64,000 nucleotides of DNA from Flavonifractor sp. An92 (GTDB taxonomy: Bacteria; Bacillota; Clostridia; Oscillospirales; Oscillospiraceae). The DNA is taken from NCBI RefSeq assembly GCF_002159175.1, contig NZ_NFGZ01000005.1, positions 1 through 64,000 of the forward strand, read 5' to 3'. The position numbers were made by a program, and so were the translations under genes. Shown in pieces: positions 33,435-41,688 of this stretch; position 1 is the stretch's first letter, and every line of letters starts with the position of its first letter. The notes beneath the pieces are model-generated. The model was not told where the DNA came from and did no database searches. It worked only from the letters and a program-made list of their open reading frames with translations.

Positions 33435-34813
33435 AACGATCCCTCTTTTTCTCGTTTGTAGGTCCCGCAGGCGGCCACGAACCGCGCCGCCGCCTCCGGA
33501 CAGCCGCAGAAATGCAGATGGGGAAAGCCCGCGTACAGGGTGGGTGTGTGGAAGGCGCAGTCCCATCCCCGCTCGCTCAAGGGCTTTTGTGCCCGGAAAT
33601 CGCGCCCGGGGGTGGTACTGTCCCAATAGTGGAACTCGTGGGCAGGGAGGCTCTCCCCCACCCCGCACAGTAGGCCGTCTTTCCGGGCCGTCAGGGTCAC
33701 ATACCCGAACCGCCCCGGTTTCCCGGTGTTGTGGGCGTTTCCGGAAACGACCCCCGCCATACGCCAGTCGTACCGGCCGTCCCCGTCGGTCAGGGTGCGC
33801 TGGAGGTAGAGAAAGCCCCCGCACTCGGCCACCGTGGGGAGGCCGCCCAGGACTTTCTCGTGGATCTCCCGGAGCAGGGCGTGGTTCTCCGCCAGCGTCC
33901 GGGCGTGGAGCTCCGGATAGCCACCCCCCAGGTAGAGCCCGGCACAGCCCTCGGGCAGGCTCCGGTCGGTGAGGGGCGAGAAAAACTGTAACTCCGCCCC
34001 CAGTTCCTCCAGAAGGGCCAGGGCGTCGGCGTAGTAAAAGCAAAAGGCGTCGTCCTGCGCCACGGCGATCACCGGTCGCTCCCCTCCCACCGCCACGTGG
34101 CGTGACTGGGGCGTCTCCAGGGCCGGAGCGGTGCGGGCCAGGGCCAGCAGCCCGTCCAGGTCCACCGTCTGCTCCGCCTGGGTGGCCAGCCTTCGGAGTT
34201 TTTCCCGCAAATCTGCCACCTCTCCGGCGGAGACCAGCCCCAGATGGCGGCTCTCCAGGGTGCAGTCGGGCAGCTTGGGCAGGAACCCGTAGACGGTCAG
34301 GCCGGTCTCCTCCTCGATGCAGGCTTTCAGCCGGGGGTAGAGCATGGGGGACACCCGGTTCAGGAGGACGCCCCGGAGCATATCTTCCTCTTCCAGGGCC
34401 TGAAAGCCCTTCACCACCGCCGCGATGGACCGGGCCGCGCCCCGGCCGTCCACCACCAGCACCGCCGGGGTCCGGGTGGTGCGGGCCAGGTCCCAGGCGC
34501 TGGCCTGACTGGAGAGGGAAATGCCGTCGTAGTAGCCCATAGCCCCCTCCAGAAGGGAGAGCCCGTGCCCGGCGGCGTGGATCGCCAAAGACCGGCGCAC
34601 CGCCTCCTCCCCCATGAGGAAGAGGTCCAGATTGCGGGAGGGTACCCCCAGGGCGGTGGTGTGGAACATGGGGTCCAGGTAATCCGGACCAGACTTGAAG
34701 GCCATGGGGGCAAGGCCCCGGTCCTTCCAGGCCTGCAGCAGGGCGCAGGTCACGGTGGTCTTACCGCAGCCGCTGGCCGGGGCGGCCAGGAGCAGCCGGG
34801 GGGCTTCCGTCAT
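33431..34813 (-). CDS. cbiA: cobyrinic acid a,c-diamide synthase
   Basis: A 460-residue glutamine amidotransferase amidating the a and c side chains. N-terminal P-loop LAAPASGCGKTTVTCALLQA, LEGAMGYYDG, VLLNRVSP, and a C-terminal GATase domain with LYLGGGYPELHA, nucleophile Cys in TVAECGGFLYLQ and HEFHYWDS. ATG 34813 makes an ATGA overlap with cbiET. Confidence 0.95.
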   Translation of the reverse strand: MTEAPRLLLAAPASGCGKTTVTCALLQAWKDRGLAPMAFKSGPDYLDPMFHTTALGVPSRNLDLFLMGEEAVRRSLAIHAAGHGLSLLEGAMGYYDGISLSSQASAWDLARTTRTPAVLVVDGRGAARSIAAVVKGFQALEEEDMLRGVLLNRVSPMLYPRLKACIEEETGLTVYGFLPKLPDCTLESRHLGLVSAGEVADLREKLRRLATQAEQTVDLDGLLALARTAPALETPQSRHVAVGGERPVIAVAQDDAFCFYYADALALLEELGAELQFFSPLTDRSLPEGCAGLYLGGGYPELHARTLAENHALLREIHEKVLGGLPTVAECGGFLYLQRTLTDGDGRYDWRMAGVVSGNAHNTGKPGRFGYVTLTARKDGLLCGVGESLPAHEFHYWDSTTPGRDFRAQKPLSERGWDCAFHTPTLYAGFPHLHFCGCPEAAARFVAACGTYKREKEGSL

Positions 34814-36006
34814 GGCTTCCCCTCCCCGGCAAAGAGCCACACCGGATTCTGGGCGTCCATCAGATGGTAGCGCCCCGCCGCCCGGGTGCGGGTGACCGCC
34901 AGCTGCACCATCTCCGCCCCCTCCAGGGCGGCGAAGGCCTGGGCGGCCTCCCCCACCGTCTCCAGGGTCACGGCGGTACACACCACCCGGGCCGCCGGAT
35001 TTTTCTGGAACACCGTGTCCAGGATCTCCTTCAAATGCCCACCGCTGCCGCCGAGAAAGACCCGGTCAGGTGCGGGCAGGTCCTCCAAGACCTCGGGTGC
35101 GGTCCCCGGTACCACGGTGAGATTGGACGCGCCCAGGCGCTCCCGGTTCGCAGCCAGCAGCTCCAGGGCGGCCTCATCCCGCTCCACGGCGTACACCCTC
35201 CCCGCCGGGGCGGCCAGAGCGCACTCCACCGCCACCGAGCCGGTGCCGGCCCCTACGTCCCACACCACGCTGTCCCGCTCCACCCGGAGTTTGGAGAGCG
35301 CCAGGGCGCGGACCTCGCCCTTGGTCATAGGGGTTTTCCCGCGCTGAAACGCCTCGTCGGGAAGTCCGGAGCTGTTCCAGGGGCGGACCACCGGGGACGG
35401 ATTGTGGGCCAGCACCACCGCCAGGTCCCCGAAGCTGGCTCCGGCCAGCTCCTCCGCCGTGCCGGTGATGATGCGCTCGTCGGGGTAGCTCAGGCGCTCC
35501 CCCACCCACACCCGCACAGACGAAAATCCACGGCGGCACAGGTCCTGACACAGATCCCCCGCCCGGGTGGCCCCGCCGGTGAGGACGAAGGTCCAGGGAC
35601 GGCACTGGATCTCCCCCGCCGCGTTGTGCTTCCGCCCGTGGGCGCTCACCACAAACACGTCCTGCCAGGGCAGGCCCAGCTTGGCGCAGAAATAGGAGAG
35701 GGACGAAATACCGGGAAGGGTCACAACGGTTCGCCCCACCAGCAGGGGCCGCAGGCGGTTGGCGCCGCTGAAAAAGCCGCTGTCCCCCGAAAAGAGGACC
35801 GCCGTGGGGCCGTCGTGCTCCGCCACGGAGGCGGCGATCTCCTCCGGTCGAATGAGGGGCAGCACGGTTTTCTCCTCCCGCCAGGGCTCCAGTAGCCGGG
35901 GGGCCCCCACCAGCAGGGTACAGCGCCGGATGGCCTCCAGGGCCTCCAACGTGAGGGTCCCCACGTTGCCCATACCCACGCCGATGAGATAGACCTTATC
36001 GTCCAT
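34810..36006 (-). CDS. cbiET: fused precorrin-6B C5,15-methyltransferase / C15-methyltransferase-decarboxylase
   Basis: A 398-residue CbiE-CbiT fusion (CobL-like). Residues ~1-205 are CbiE: YLIGVGMGNVGTLTLEALEA and GDSGFFSGANRL. Residues ~215-398 are CbiT: MTKGEVRALALSKL, the SAM site VWDVGAGTGSVAVECALA and DRVFLGGSGGHLKEI. The order CbiE then CbiT and the length match CobL. Overlaps cbiJ by 11 bases. Confidence 0.95.
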   Translation of the reverse strand: MDDKVYLIGVGMGNVGTLTLEALEAIRRCTLLVGAPRLLEPWREEKTVLPLIRPEEIAASVAEHDGPTAVLFSGDSGFFSGANRLRPLLVGRTVVTLPGISSLSYFCAKLGLPWQDVFVVSAHGRKHNAAGEIQCRPWTFVLTGGATRAGDLCQDLCRRGFSSVRVWVGERLSYPDERIITGTAEELAGASFGDLAVVLAHNPSPVVRPWNSSGLPDEAFQRGKTPMTKGEVRALALSKLRVERDSVVWDVGAGTGSVAVECALAAPAGRVYAVERDEAALELLAANRERLGASNLTVVPGTAPEVLEDLPAPDRVFLGGSGGHLKEILDTVFQKNPAARVVCTAVTLETVGEAAQAFAALEGAEMVQLAVTRTRAAGRYHLMDAQNPVWLFAGEGKP

Positions 36007-36751
36007 ACGAAAGCTCCCTCCTCATGTCCTCCAAAAAGGTATTGTAGTCCACGCCCTCCTCCTGCCGGGGGCGCTCCACCATTAAGAGGGCGCACCCCGC
36101 CGCCTCGGCCGCCTCGGCCTTCTCCCGGAAGCCGCCAAAGTCCCCCGACTCCTTGGTGACCAGGGTGCGGATGGAAAACTGCCGCAGCAGGGCCAGGTTC
36201 AGCTCCTTGGAAAAGGGCCCCTGCATGGCGATGATGTGCCCGGGCGGGAAGCCCAGGGCGCGGCACTTCCCCACCGCCTCCACAGTGGGCAGCACCCGGG
36301 GAAAGCACCGCTCCACCAGGCCGGGGACGGCGAAGGGCTCCAGCTCCTTGCTGCCGGTGGTGAGGAGGACGTTCCCGGGCATCACGCGGAGCATCTCCGC
36401 CGCGCCGGTGAGGCTGTCGGTCTTGTGGCAGCCGTCCTCCCCGTCGGAGGCGCGCAGGATGCGGGTATAGGGTAAGCCCGCCAACTTGGCCGCCGCCCGG
36501 ATATGTTCCGTCACCTGGACGGCGTAGGGGTGAGTGGCGTCGGCCACGGCGCGGAAGGGGCGGCTCTCCATCAGGGCCGCCATCTCTGCCGCGTCCAGCC
36601 GCCCGGTGTGGACCTCCACGCCGGGGCAGTGGGGAGCCAGGGCCGCGCCGTACTCGGTGGCCACGCACAGGGTCACCCGCCAGCCGTCGGCGGCCAGAGT
36701 CTCGGCCAGCTCCCGGCCCTCGGTGGTACCGCCAAAAAGAAGCAGTTCCAT
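35996..36751 (-). CDS. cbiJ: precorrin-6A / cobalt-precorrin-6A reductase
   Basis: A 251-residue NAD(P)H-dependent reductase of the corrin ring. The N-terminal LLLFGGTTEGRELAETLA and ADATHPYAVQVTEHI are diagnostic, with LVTKESGDFGGFREKAEAA near the C-terminus. It starts 1 base after cbiH. Confidence 0.93.
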   Translation of the reverse strand: MELLLFGGTTEGRELAETLAADGWRVTLCVATEYGAALAPHCPGVEVHTGRLDAAEMAALMESRPFRAVADATHPYAVQVTEHIRAAAKLAGLPYTRILRASDGEDGCHKTDSLTGAAEMLRVMPGNVLLTTGSKELEPFAVPGLVERCFPRVLPTVEAVGKCRALGFPPGHIIAMQGPFSKELNLALLRQFSIRTLVTKESGDFGGFREKAEAAEAAGCALLMVERPRQEEGVDYNTFLEDMRRELSYGR

Positions 36752-36752
36752 C

Positions 36753-37487
36753 TTACTCCCCCCGCTGGAGGTAGCCCCGGGGGGTCACCATCTTCCCGTT
36801 CAGCAGCACCGTCTGGCTGTTACCAACAAACACGGTGGTGAACATGTCGGCCTCCACGCTTCCCAGCTCCGCCAGGGTGCAGGTATGGCCCTCCTCCCCC
36901 GGCCGGCCGATGTTGCGGACATAGCCGCAGACCGTGTCCGCTTCCTTCTCCCGCAGCAGGATGGCGCAGGCCCGGCGCAGGTAGTCCGGGCGGCTCTTGC
37001 TGGCAGGGTTATAGAGGCAAAGGACAAAATCCGCCTGGGTGGCGGCGGCGAGCCGCTTCTCGATCTTCTCCCAGGGGGTCATCAGGTCGGAGAGGGAGAT
37101 CACCGCGAAGTCGTGGGTCAGCGGCGCGCCCAGCACGGCGGCGCCACCGCAGGCGGCGGTGATGCCGGGCACCACCTCGATGTCCACCGGGGGGAATTCC
37201 CGGGCCACCTCGAAGGCCAGCCCCGCCATGCCGTACACCCCCGCGTCCCCCGAGCAGACCAGAGCCACCTCCCGGCCGGACACGGCGGCCTCCACCGCAG
37301 CCCGGCAGCGCTCCACCTCCCGGCGCATGCCGGTCTTGAATCGCTCCGCCTGGGGGAATTGTCCCTCCAACAGAGACAGATAGGTGGTGTAGCCCACGAT
37401 GAGGTCACACTGTTCCAACGCGGCCCGGGCCCGGCCGGTGAGGTCCGCCCCGCCGCCGGGGCCCAGTCCCACCACGGTCAATCCCAT
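36753..37487 (-). CDS. cbiH: precorrin-3B / cobalt-factor III C17-methyltransferase
   Basis: A 244-residue ring-contracting methylase. VVGLGPGGGADLTGRARAAL, SGDAGVYGMAGLAFE, VPGITAACGGAAVLGAPL and LCLYNPASKSRPDYLRRA are typical of CbiH/CobJ. It overlaps cbiG by 10 bases. Single domain, without the nitrite-reductase-like extension seen in some CbiH. Confidence 0.95.
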   Translation of the reverse strand: MGLTVVGLGPGGGADLTGRARAALEQCDLIVGYTTYLSLLEGQFPQAERFKTGMRREVERCRAAVEAAVSGREVALVCSGDAGVYGMAGLAFEVAREFPPVDIEVVPGITAACGGAAVLGAPLTHDFAVISLSDLMTPWEKIEKRLAAATQADFVLCLYNPASKSRPDYLRRACAILLREKEADTVCGYVRNIGRPGEEGHTCTLAELGSVEADMFTTVFVGNSQTVLLNGKMVTPRGYLQRGE

Positions 37488-38530
37488 AAAATTCCTTCCT
37501 TCCAGTCCAGTGAAATGGTCCCCGTCCGCCGGGCCACCGCCACGGTGACCCCGTGGGCGGATTGCTTGGGGACGATCAGAGTTCCGCCCGCCTTGACGGC
37601 GGCGCGCTCGCAGACGTTGTCCACCCCGGTCACCGAGCGGACGAAGTCCGAGGGGGTGAAGCTCCCCGGCACGGCCAGCAGCTCCTCCGCCGTCCAGGTC
37701 ACCAGGGGAAGCCCCCAGCTCTCACAGAAGGCCAGGAGGCCCTCTTCATCCTGTTTCAGGTCGATGGTGCTCACCTGAAAGACCGCCTTGGGGTGCAGCC
37801 CCGCCTCGTCCAGCGTGTGCTCCACCACCCGCTCGATCACCTCCCGGGGCGTGCCCCGGCGGCAGCCGATCCCCAGGGTCAGCGTGGGGGGCACCAGCCA
37901 GACCGTGGGGATGGGCCGGGGGCTTTTGACCCGGTCCGAGAGGGCCATGCCCGCCGTCCAGGGCCCCAGGCCAAAGCCGGAAAACAGCTCTCCCTGTAAA
38001 GGAAAATCACTTTCGATCTGGCAGCTTTCACCCCGTAAAAGGGCGCTGGAGAGAGATCGTGCCTCCGTCCTTCCGTCAAGGTATAATCCTTTACACTTTG
38101 CCCACAGGTCCACGGCGAACACGCCGTTCACATCGGTGGCGGTGGAGATGGCCGCCGCCCCTCCGGTGTGCTCCGCCACGCGCCGGGCGAGCTCATTGGC
38201 GCCCCCCACATGGCCGGACAGCAGGGGCACCGTCCAGGCGCCCCCCTCGTCCACCGCCACCACGGCGGGGTCGGTGAACTTGTCCTTCACATGGGGGGCG
38301 ATGGCCCGGACGGCGATGCCACAGGCCCCCACGAAGAGGAGGGCCTCACAGTCCCGGAACCGCTCCCCCGCCCACTCGGTCAGGGAGTCGTAGCCCATCG
38401 CGTGGAGCTCCGCCCCCAGGCGGCGGGGGTAGGCGATCTGGACCGCGTCCCCGTCCCGCTGAAAGGCGGCGGCCAGCTCCTCCGCCAGCGCCGCGCCCCG
38501 GCGGGTGAAGGCGGTCACCGCCACGTTCAC
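37478..38530 (-). CDS. cbiG: cobalt-precorrin-5A hydrolase
   Basis: A 350-residue protein opening the ring lactone with loss of acetaldehyde. Central VGACGIAVRAIAPHVKDKF and LLSGHVGGANELAR are diagnostic; the C-terminal CbiG_C region has TLGIGCRRGTPREVIE and FTPSDFVRSVTGVDNVCERA. ATGA overlap with cbiF. The presence of cbiG, cbiD and cbiK shows the early-cobalt, anaerobic route. Confidence 0.95.
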   Translation of the reverse strand: MNVAVTAFTRRGAALAEELAAAFQRDGDAVQIAYPRRLGAELHAMGYDSLTEWAGERFRDCEALLFVGACGIAVRAIAPHVKDKFTDPAVVAVDEGGAWTVPLLSGHVGGANELARRVAEHTGGAAAISTATDVNGVFAVDLWAKCKGLYLDGRTEARSLSSALLRGESCQIESDFPLQGELFSGFGLGPWTAGMALSDRVKSPRPIPTVWLVPPTLTLGIGCRRGTPREVIERVVEHTLDEAGLHPKAVFQVSTIDLKQDEEGLLAFCESWGLPLVTWTAEELLAVPGSFTPSDFVRSVTGVDNVCERAAVKAGGTLIVPKQSAHGVTVAVARRTGTISLDWKEGILWD

Positions 38531-39285
38531 GGGGTCCTCCCCTGCCGGCAGCCGTGGGTGAAGTCGGGGTCGTAGAGCTTGGAGCGCTCATAGTCCTTTC
38601 CCAGGAAATCCCCCACGGTGATGAGGGCGGTTTTGGTGATGTGGTGTGCGCGGGCGGTGGACGCCAGGGTGGACACCGTGCAGCGGAACACCCGCTCTTC
38701 CGGCCAGGTGGCCTTGTAGACGATGGCCGCCGGGGTGTCGGGGGCGTATCCCCCGGCCAACAGCTCCTCCTCCACCCGCTCCAAAAGGCCGGTGGACAGG
38801 AAGAGCACCATGGTGCAGCCGTGGCTGGCCAGCTTGCGCAGCTCCTCCCCCTCGGGCACCGGGGTGCGCCCGGCCATGCGGGTGATGATGACGCTCTGGG
38901 AGACACTTGGCAGGGTGTACTCCGCCTCCAGCGCCGCTGCCGCGCCGGAAAAGGCCGACACGCCGGGGGTCACATCGTAGGAAATGCCCCGCGCGTCCAG
39001 GGCGTCCATCTGCTCCTGGATGGCCCCGTAGAGAGAGGGATCGCCGGTGTGGAGGCGCACGGTGGTGAAGTTCCGGGCCTCGGCCTCCTCCATGGCGGAG
39101 AGCACCTCCTCCAGCGTCATGGAGGCGGTGTCCCGCACCGTGCAGCCGGGCTTTTTCCCGTCCAGCAGGGCGGGGTTCACCAGGCTCCCGGCGTAGAGGA
39201 TCAGGTCCGCCTCGGCCAGCAGCCGGGCCCCCCGCACGGTGATGAGATCGGGGGCTCCGGGCCCCGCGCCGATGAAGTAAATCAT
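38527..39285 (-). CDS. cbiF: precorrin-4 / cobalt-precorrin-4 C11-methyltransferase
   Basis: A 252-residue SAM methylase. FIGAGPGAPDLITVRGARLL, LHTGDPSLYGAIQEQMDAL and PGVSAFSGAAAALEAEYTLP are standard CbiF/CobM motifs, including the LP-SVSQ/IITR block. ATGA overlap with cbiD on one side and cbiG on the other. Confidence 0.95.
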   Translation of the reverse strand: MIYFIGAGPGAPDLITVRGARLLAEADLILYAGSLVNPALLDGKKPGCTVRDTASMTLEEVLSAMEEAEARNFTTVRLHTGDPSLYGAIQEQMDALDARGISYDVTPGVSAFSGAAAALEAEYTLPSVSQSVIITRMAGRTPVPEGEELRKLASHGCTMVLFLSTGLLERVEEELLAGGYAPDTPAAIVYKATWPEERVFRCTVSTLASTARAHHITKTALITVGDFLGKDYERSKLYDPDFTHGCRQGRTP

Positions 39286-40433
39286 GGGTTTGCTCCTTCC
39301 CCGCGCCGGTGGCGCGCCAGCAGTTCTTCCGCGCCGGGGGTCATCCCCAGCACCCCAAAGCGGTTGGAAAAGACCACCGCCTGGATGTTCAGCTCCCCCG
39401 CCCGGTGGCGGAGGTTTTCCTGGAGCGCGGCGGTGAGAGAGGCCATCACCGGCTCCCGCAGCCCCGCCGCCTTCAAAAGCTCCAGGGCCGCGTCGGTGGT
39501 CACCGCCTCAAACATGGCCCGCACCAGGGCGGTATCGCCGCCACAGAGAGCGGTGTGGGTGCACAGGGCCTCCCGCCGCCCGTCGGCAGTGTTGGAGTGG
39601 GTGTTCATAGCCCCCGCCGCCACCTTGGCCAGCTTCCCCAGGTGGCCGACCAGCAGGAGGCTTTCAAATCCCAGCGCGGCGGCCCGGTCGAGGACCACCC
39701 CCAGGTAATTGCTGCATGAGACGGCCCGATGGGTGTCCAGATGCAGGACCTGTTGGGCAAAATCCAGGCCGTAATTCCCCGGGGTGACCAGCAGGTCTGT
39801 GACCCCCTCCGCTCTGGCCTGCTCCAGCTCCAGGAGGATGGAGTCCACCAGGGCGGACTCGCTCATGGGCCGCACGATGCCGGAGGTGCCCAGGATGGAG
39901 ATGCCCCCCTCGATGCCCAGCCGGGGGTTGAAGGTGCGCTTGGCCAGCGCTTCCCCACCGGGGACCGACACCACCGCCGAAAGGCCGGTATCTACCCCCA
40001 CTGCGGCGCGGGCCGCCTCCAGCTGCTCGCAAATCATCCGCCGGGGCACCGAGTTGATGGCCGCCGCGCCGGGGGCCTGGTCCAGCCCGGGCCGGGTGAC
40101 CCGGCCCACCCCCGCGCCGCCGTCCACGGTGAGGAGGCCGTCCCCCCGCCGGGCCACCCGGACGGTGATGGGAAGGCCGTCGGTGACGTCGGGGTCGTCC
40201 CCGCCGTCCTTCACCACGGTGCACTCCGCCCAGTCCGGCCCGGTGCGGCAGGCGGTCAGCTCCGCCGTCACGTCCACCCCCGCCGGGGTGGTCACCGTCA
40301 CCGCCGGGGGGAATTCCCCGGTGAGGAGGGCCTGGGCCGCCCCCCGGGCCGCGGCGGCGGCGCAGGTGCCGGTGGTGAAGCCACAGCGCAGGCGCTCCTT
40401 GCCCACCGGAATATAGAGTTCCAGCCGGCCCAT
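39282..40433 (-). CDS. cbiD: cobalt-precorrin-5B C1-methyltransferase
   Basis: A 383-residue methylase specific to the anaerobic pathway. LRCGFTTGTCAAAAARGAAQ near the start, SVPGGEALAKRTFNPRLGI, GISILGTSGIVRPMSE and TPGNYGLDFAQQVL are hallmarks. ATG 40433 has AGGAGG about 8 bases upstream. First gene of the cbiD-F-G-H-J-ET-A-cobT-cbiB run, behind a terminator-type cobalamin riboswitch. Confidence 0.95.
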   Translation of the reverse strand: MGRLELYIPVGKERLRCGFTTGTCAAAAARGAAQALLTGEFPPAVTVTTPAGVDVTAELTACRTGPDWAECTVVKDGGDDPDVTDGLPITVRVARRGDGLLTVDGGAGVGRVTRPGLDQAPGAAAINSVPRRMICEQLEAARAAVGVDTGLSAVVSVPGGEALAKRTFNPRLGIEGGISILGTSGIVRPMSESALVDSILLELEQARAEGVTDLLVTPGNYGLDFAQQVLHLDTHRAVSCSNYLGVVLDRAAALGFESLLLVGHLGKLAKVAAGAMNTHSNTADGRREALCTHTALCGGDTALVRAMFEAVTTDAALELLKAAGLREPVMASLTAALQENLRHRAGELNIQAVVFSNRFGVLGMTPGAEELLARHRRGEGANP

Positions 40434-40457
40434 GGTCCCCCTCCTCTCCAAACATAC

Positions 40458-40486
40458 AAAAAGCCCGCTCCGAACCGGGAGCGGGC
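40458..40486 (-). terminator. intrinsic terminator of the cbiD cobalamin riboswitch
   Basis: A 9-bp stem (GCCCGCTCC, 6-base loop) followed by TTTTTGT on the minus strand lies between the B12 box and the cbiD ribosome site. It is the likely expression platform: ligand-bound aptamer lets it form and stops transcription. Confidence 0.88.
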
Positions 40487-40534
40487 CGCATTTTGGGGTC
40501 ACCAAACACGCGGCGCTCTCCACCTCAGAGCGAC

Positions 40535-40698
40535 GGTCCCCGAACGGCAGATATCCTGGCTCGCGCTTCACCCTCCGGCGTCCCTTCTCAGCTCCTCGCC
40601 AATGGTCCCGACGCCCTCGTCCGCGCTGACAGTAGAGGTAAGACTGCGCCGGATTTCCACCGGCTTCCCTGTTGGGCGGCCAACGCCGCACCGCTCGA
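40535..40698 (-). promoter_or_regulatory. cobalamin riboswitch upstream of cbiD
   Basis: The minus strand carries GCGGTGCGG, ACAGGGAAGCCGGTGGAAAT, GCGCAGTC, and a B12 box AGCCAGGATATCTGCC (40546-40561). A terminator hairpin follows 50 bases on, and a promoter ends about 8 bases upstream, so the switch starts near the transcript 5' end. The GCCACTG loop of the other copy is less clear here (CATTGGCGAGG). Confidence 0.9.
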
Positions 40699-40705
40699 TT
40701 TTTTT

Positions 40706-40734
40706 ATTATACCAGCCCGGAGGCCGCTTGTAAA
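40706..40734 (-). promoter_or_regulatory. sigma-A promoter of the cbiD operon
   Basis: On the minus strand TTTACA (40734-40729), a 17-base spacer and TATAAT (40711-40706). One mismatch to consensus; the start would be near 40699, just at the riboswitch. Confidence 0.85.
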
Positions 40735-40832
40735 CAGGCCGCTTCCGGTTGTTCCTCCCTGCCGCTGTGCGATCAGATTGCACAAAAATATAAGTTTATT
40801 CTGCTATTTTTGTATGAAAAACCCAAAATCCG

Positions 40833-40861
40833 TTGACATTCTCCCAAGTCTTATATATTAT
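40833..40861 (+). promoter_or_regulatory. sigma-A promoter of the small-membrane-protein/permease operon
   Basis: TTGACA at 40833-40838, a 17-base spacer and TATTAT at 40856-40861, upstream of the gene at 40931. Confidence 0.8.
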
Positions 40862-40869
40862 TTATCCAT

Positions 40870-40915
40870 CAAGTAAAACTTGGTAAACTGTACGGTATAT
40901 GGTCAACGCCGTACA
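40870..40915 (+). promoter_or_regulatory. two inverted repeats just after the permease operon promoter
   Basis: CAAGT-AAA-ACTTG (40870-40882) lies just past the -10, and TGTACGG (13 bases) CCGTACA (40889-40915) reaches the ribosome site of the first gene. Either could be a repressor site or a leader hairpin. The rest of 40434-40930 holds the riboswitch, its terminator and two promoters; I see nothing else in it. Confidence 0.5.
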
Positions 40916-40930
40916 AAAGGAGTGAATGGG

Positions 40931-41230
40931 ATGAAACCTCAGGAAACCGCCGTGAAGCGGATGCTGCGGCAGGATTGTATCCTGCTGTTCGTCTTTCTTC
41001 TGGCCGCATTGGGCATCAACGCCTTCGTGCTGACCCAGACGCTGGCCATCGTGGACAGCGGCGCGCTGCGGGCGGGCATCACCGCCGTATTCGCCGTGAC
41101 CATGCTGGTTCTGGCCGGGGCCATCGTGTGGGTGGGCCGCCACCTGCGCCGCAACCGGGACGAGGTCTATGGCGACGACCTCTACTACCAGGATCTGATC
41201 CGCCAGCAGAAAGAAGGCGGCCGCGTATGA
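40931..41230 (+). CDS. small membrane protein (99 aa), first gene of permease operon
   Basis: A 99-residue protein with two membrane helices (about residues 17-37, CILLFVFLLAALGINAFVL, and 50-72) and a charged C-terminal tail ending in LIRQQKEGGRV. ATG 40931 has AAGGAG 9 bases upstream; an earlier in-frame GTG or ATG is not needed. It overlaps the next small gene by 4 bases (ATGA). No family recognised. Its place as the leader of three tiny membrane proteins coupled to an APC permease suggests an accessory or stabilising subunit of that transporter. Confidence 0.75.
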   Translation: MKPQETAVKRMLRQDCILLFVFLLAALGINAFVLTQTLAIVDSGALRAGITAVFAVTMLVLAGAIVWVGRHLRRNRDEVYGDDLYYQDLIRQQKEGGRV

Positions 41231-41514
41231 AGAAAAAGAGGGATTGGAAGGGACTCTTCCTCATGGTGTGGGACATCCTGTTTGTGCTGATCCTCTGCTT
41301 CGTGGTGCTGCTCACCACCATGCTGGTCACCCGCTCCTCCGGCAGCACCGAGTTCACCGGCTACACCGTCCAGCCCGCTCTGCTCATCGGCGTCATTGCC
41401 GCCCTGGTAATCTATCTGGGCTTCATGGTCACCGCCAGTCTGAAGAGTCTGCGCAGCCTCATCGAGCGGTACTTCCGCCGGCACGGTGAGGATGGGTCAA
41501 AGGAGGAGGAGTAA
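41227..41514 (+). CDS. small membrane protein (95 aa), second gene of permease operon
   Basis: A 95-residue protein with a basic start (MKKKRDWKG) and two membrane helices (FLMVWDILFVLILCFVVLLT and PALLIGVIAALVIYLGFMV), then a short amphipathic charged tail. Start ATG 41227 overlaps the stop of the first gene. The stop lies 3 bases before the GTG of the third small gene. Family not recognised; a helper of the permease is the simplest reading. Confidence 0.75.
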   Translation: MKKKRDWKGLFLMVWDILFVLILCFVVLLTTMLVTRSSGSTEFTGYTVQPALLIGVIAALVIYLGFMVTASLKSLRSLIERYFRRHGEDGSKEEE

Positions 41515-41517
41515 GCC

Positions 41518-41688
41518 GTGAACATCGCCGATATCTGCAACATCACCGCATGGGTCCTGTGCGTGGTCGTGGCCTTCCTGCTGCTGCGGGACTTCGTCCG
41601 CACGGAGATTCACTTCCTTCAGGAGAAGAAAGAGCAGGCGGAACAGGCCGCGGAGCAGGAGGGATCGGAAGATGGAACAGCCGAATAA
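41518..41688 (+). CDS. very small single-pass membrane protein (56 aa), GTG start
   Basis: A 56-residue reading frame starting at GTG 41518, 3 bases after the previous stop and with AGGAGGAG 7 bases upstream. It reads NIADICNITAWVLCVVVAFL, one membrane helix, then a Glu/Gln-rich charged helix (LQEKKEQAEQAAEQEGSE). Its end overlaps the permease gene by 17 bases. Strong ribosome site, codon use like its neighbours and tight coupling argue that it is real. Confidence 0.72.
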   Translation: MNIADICNITAWVLCVVVAFLLLRDFVRTEIHFLQEKKEQAEQAAEQEGSEDGTAE

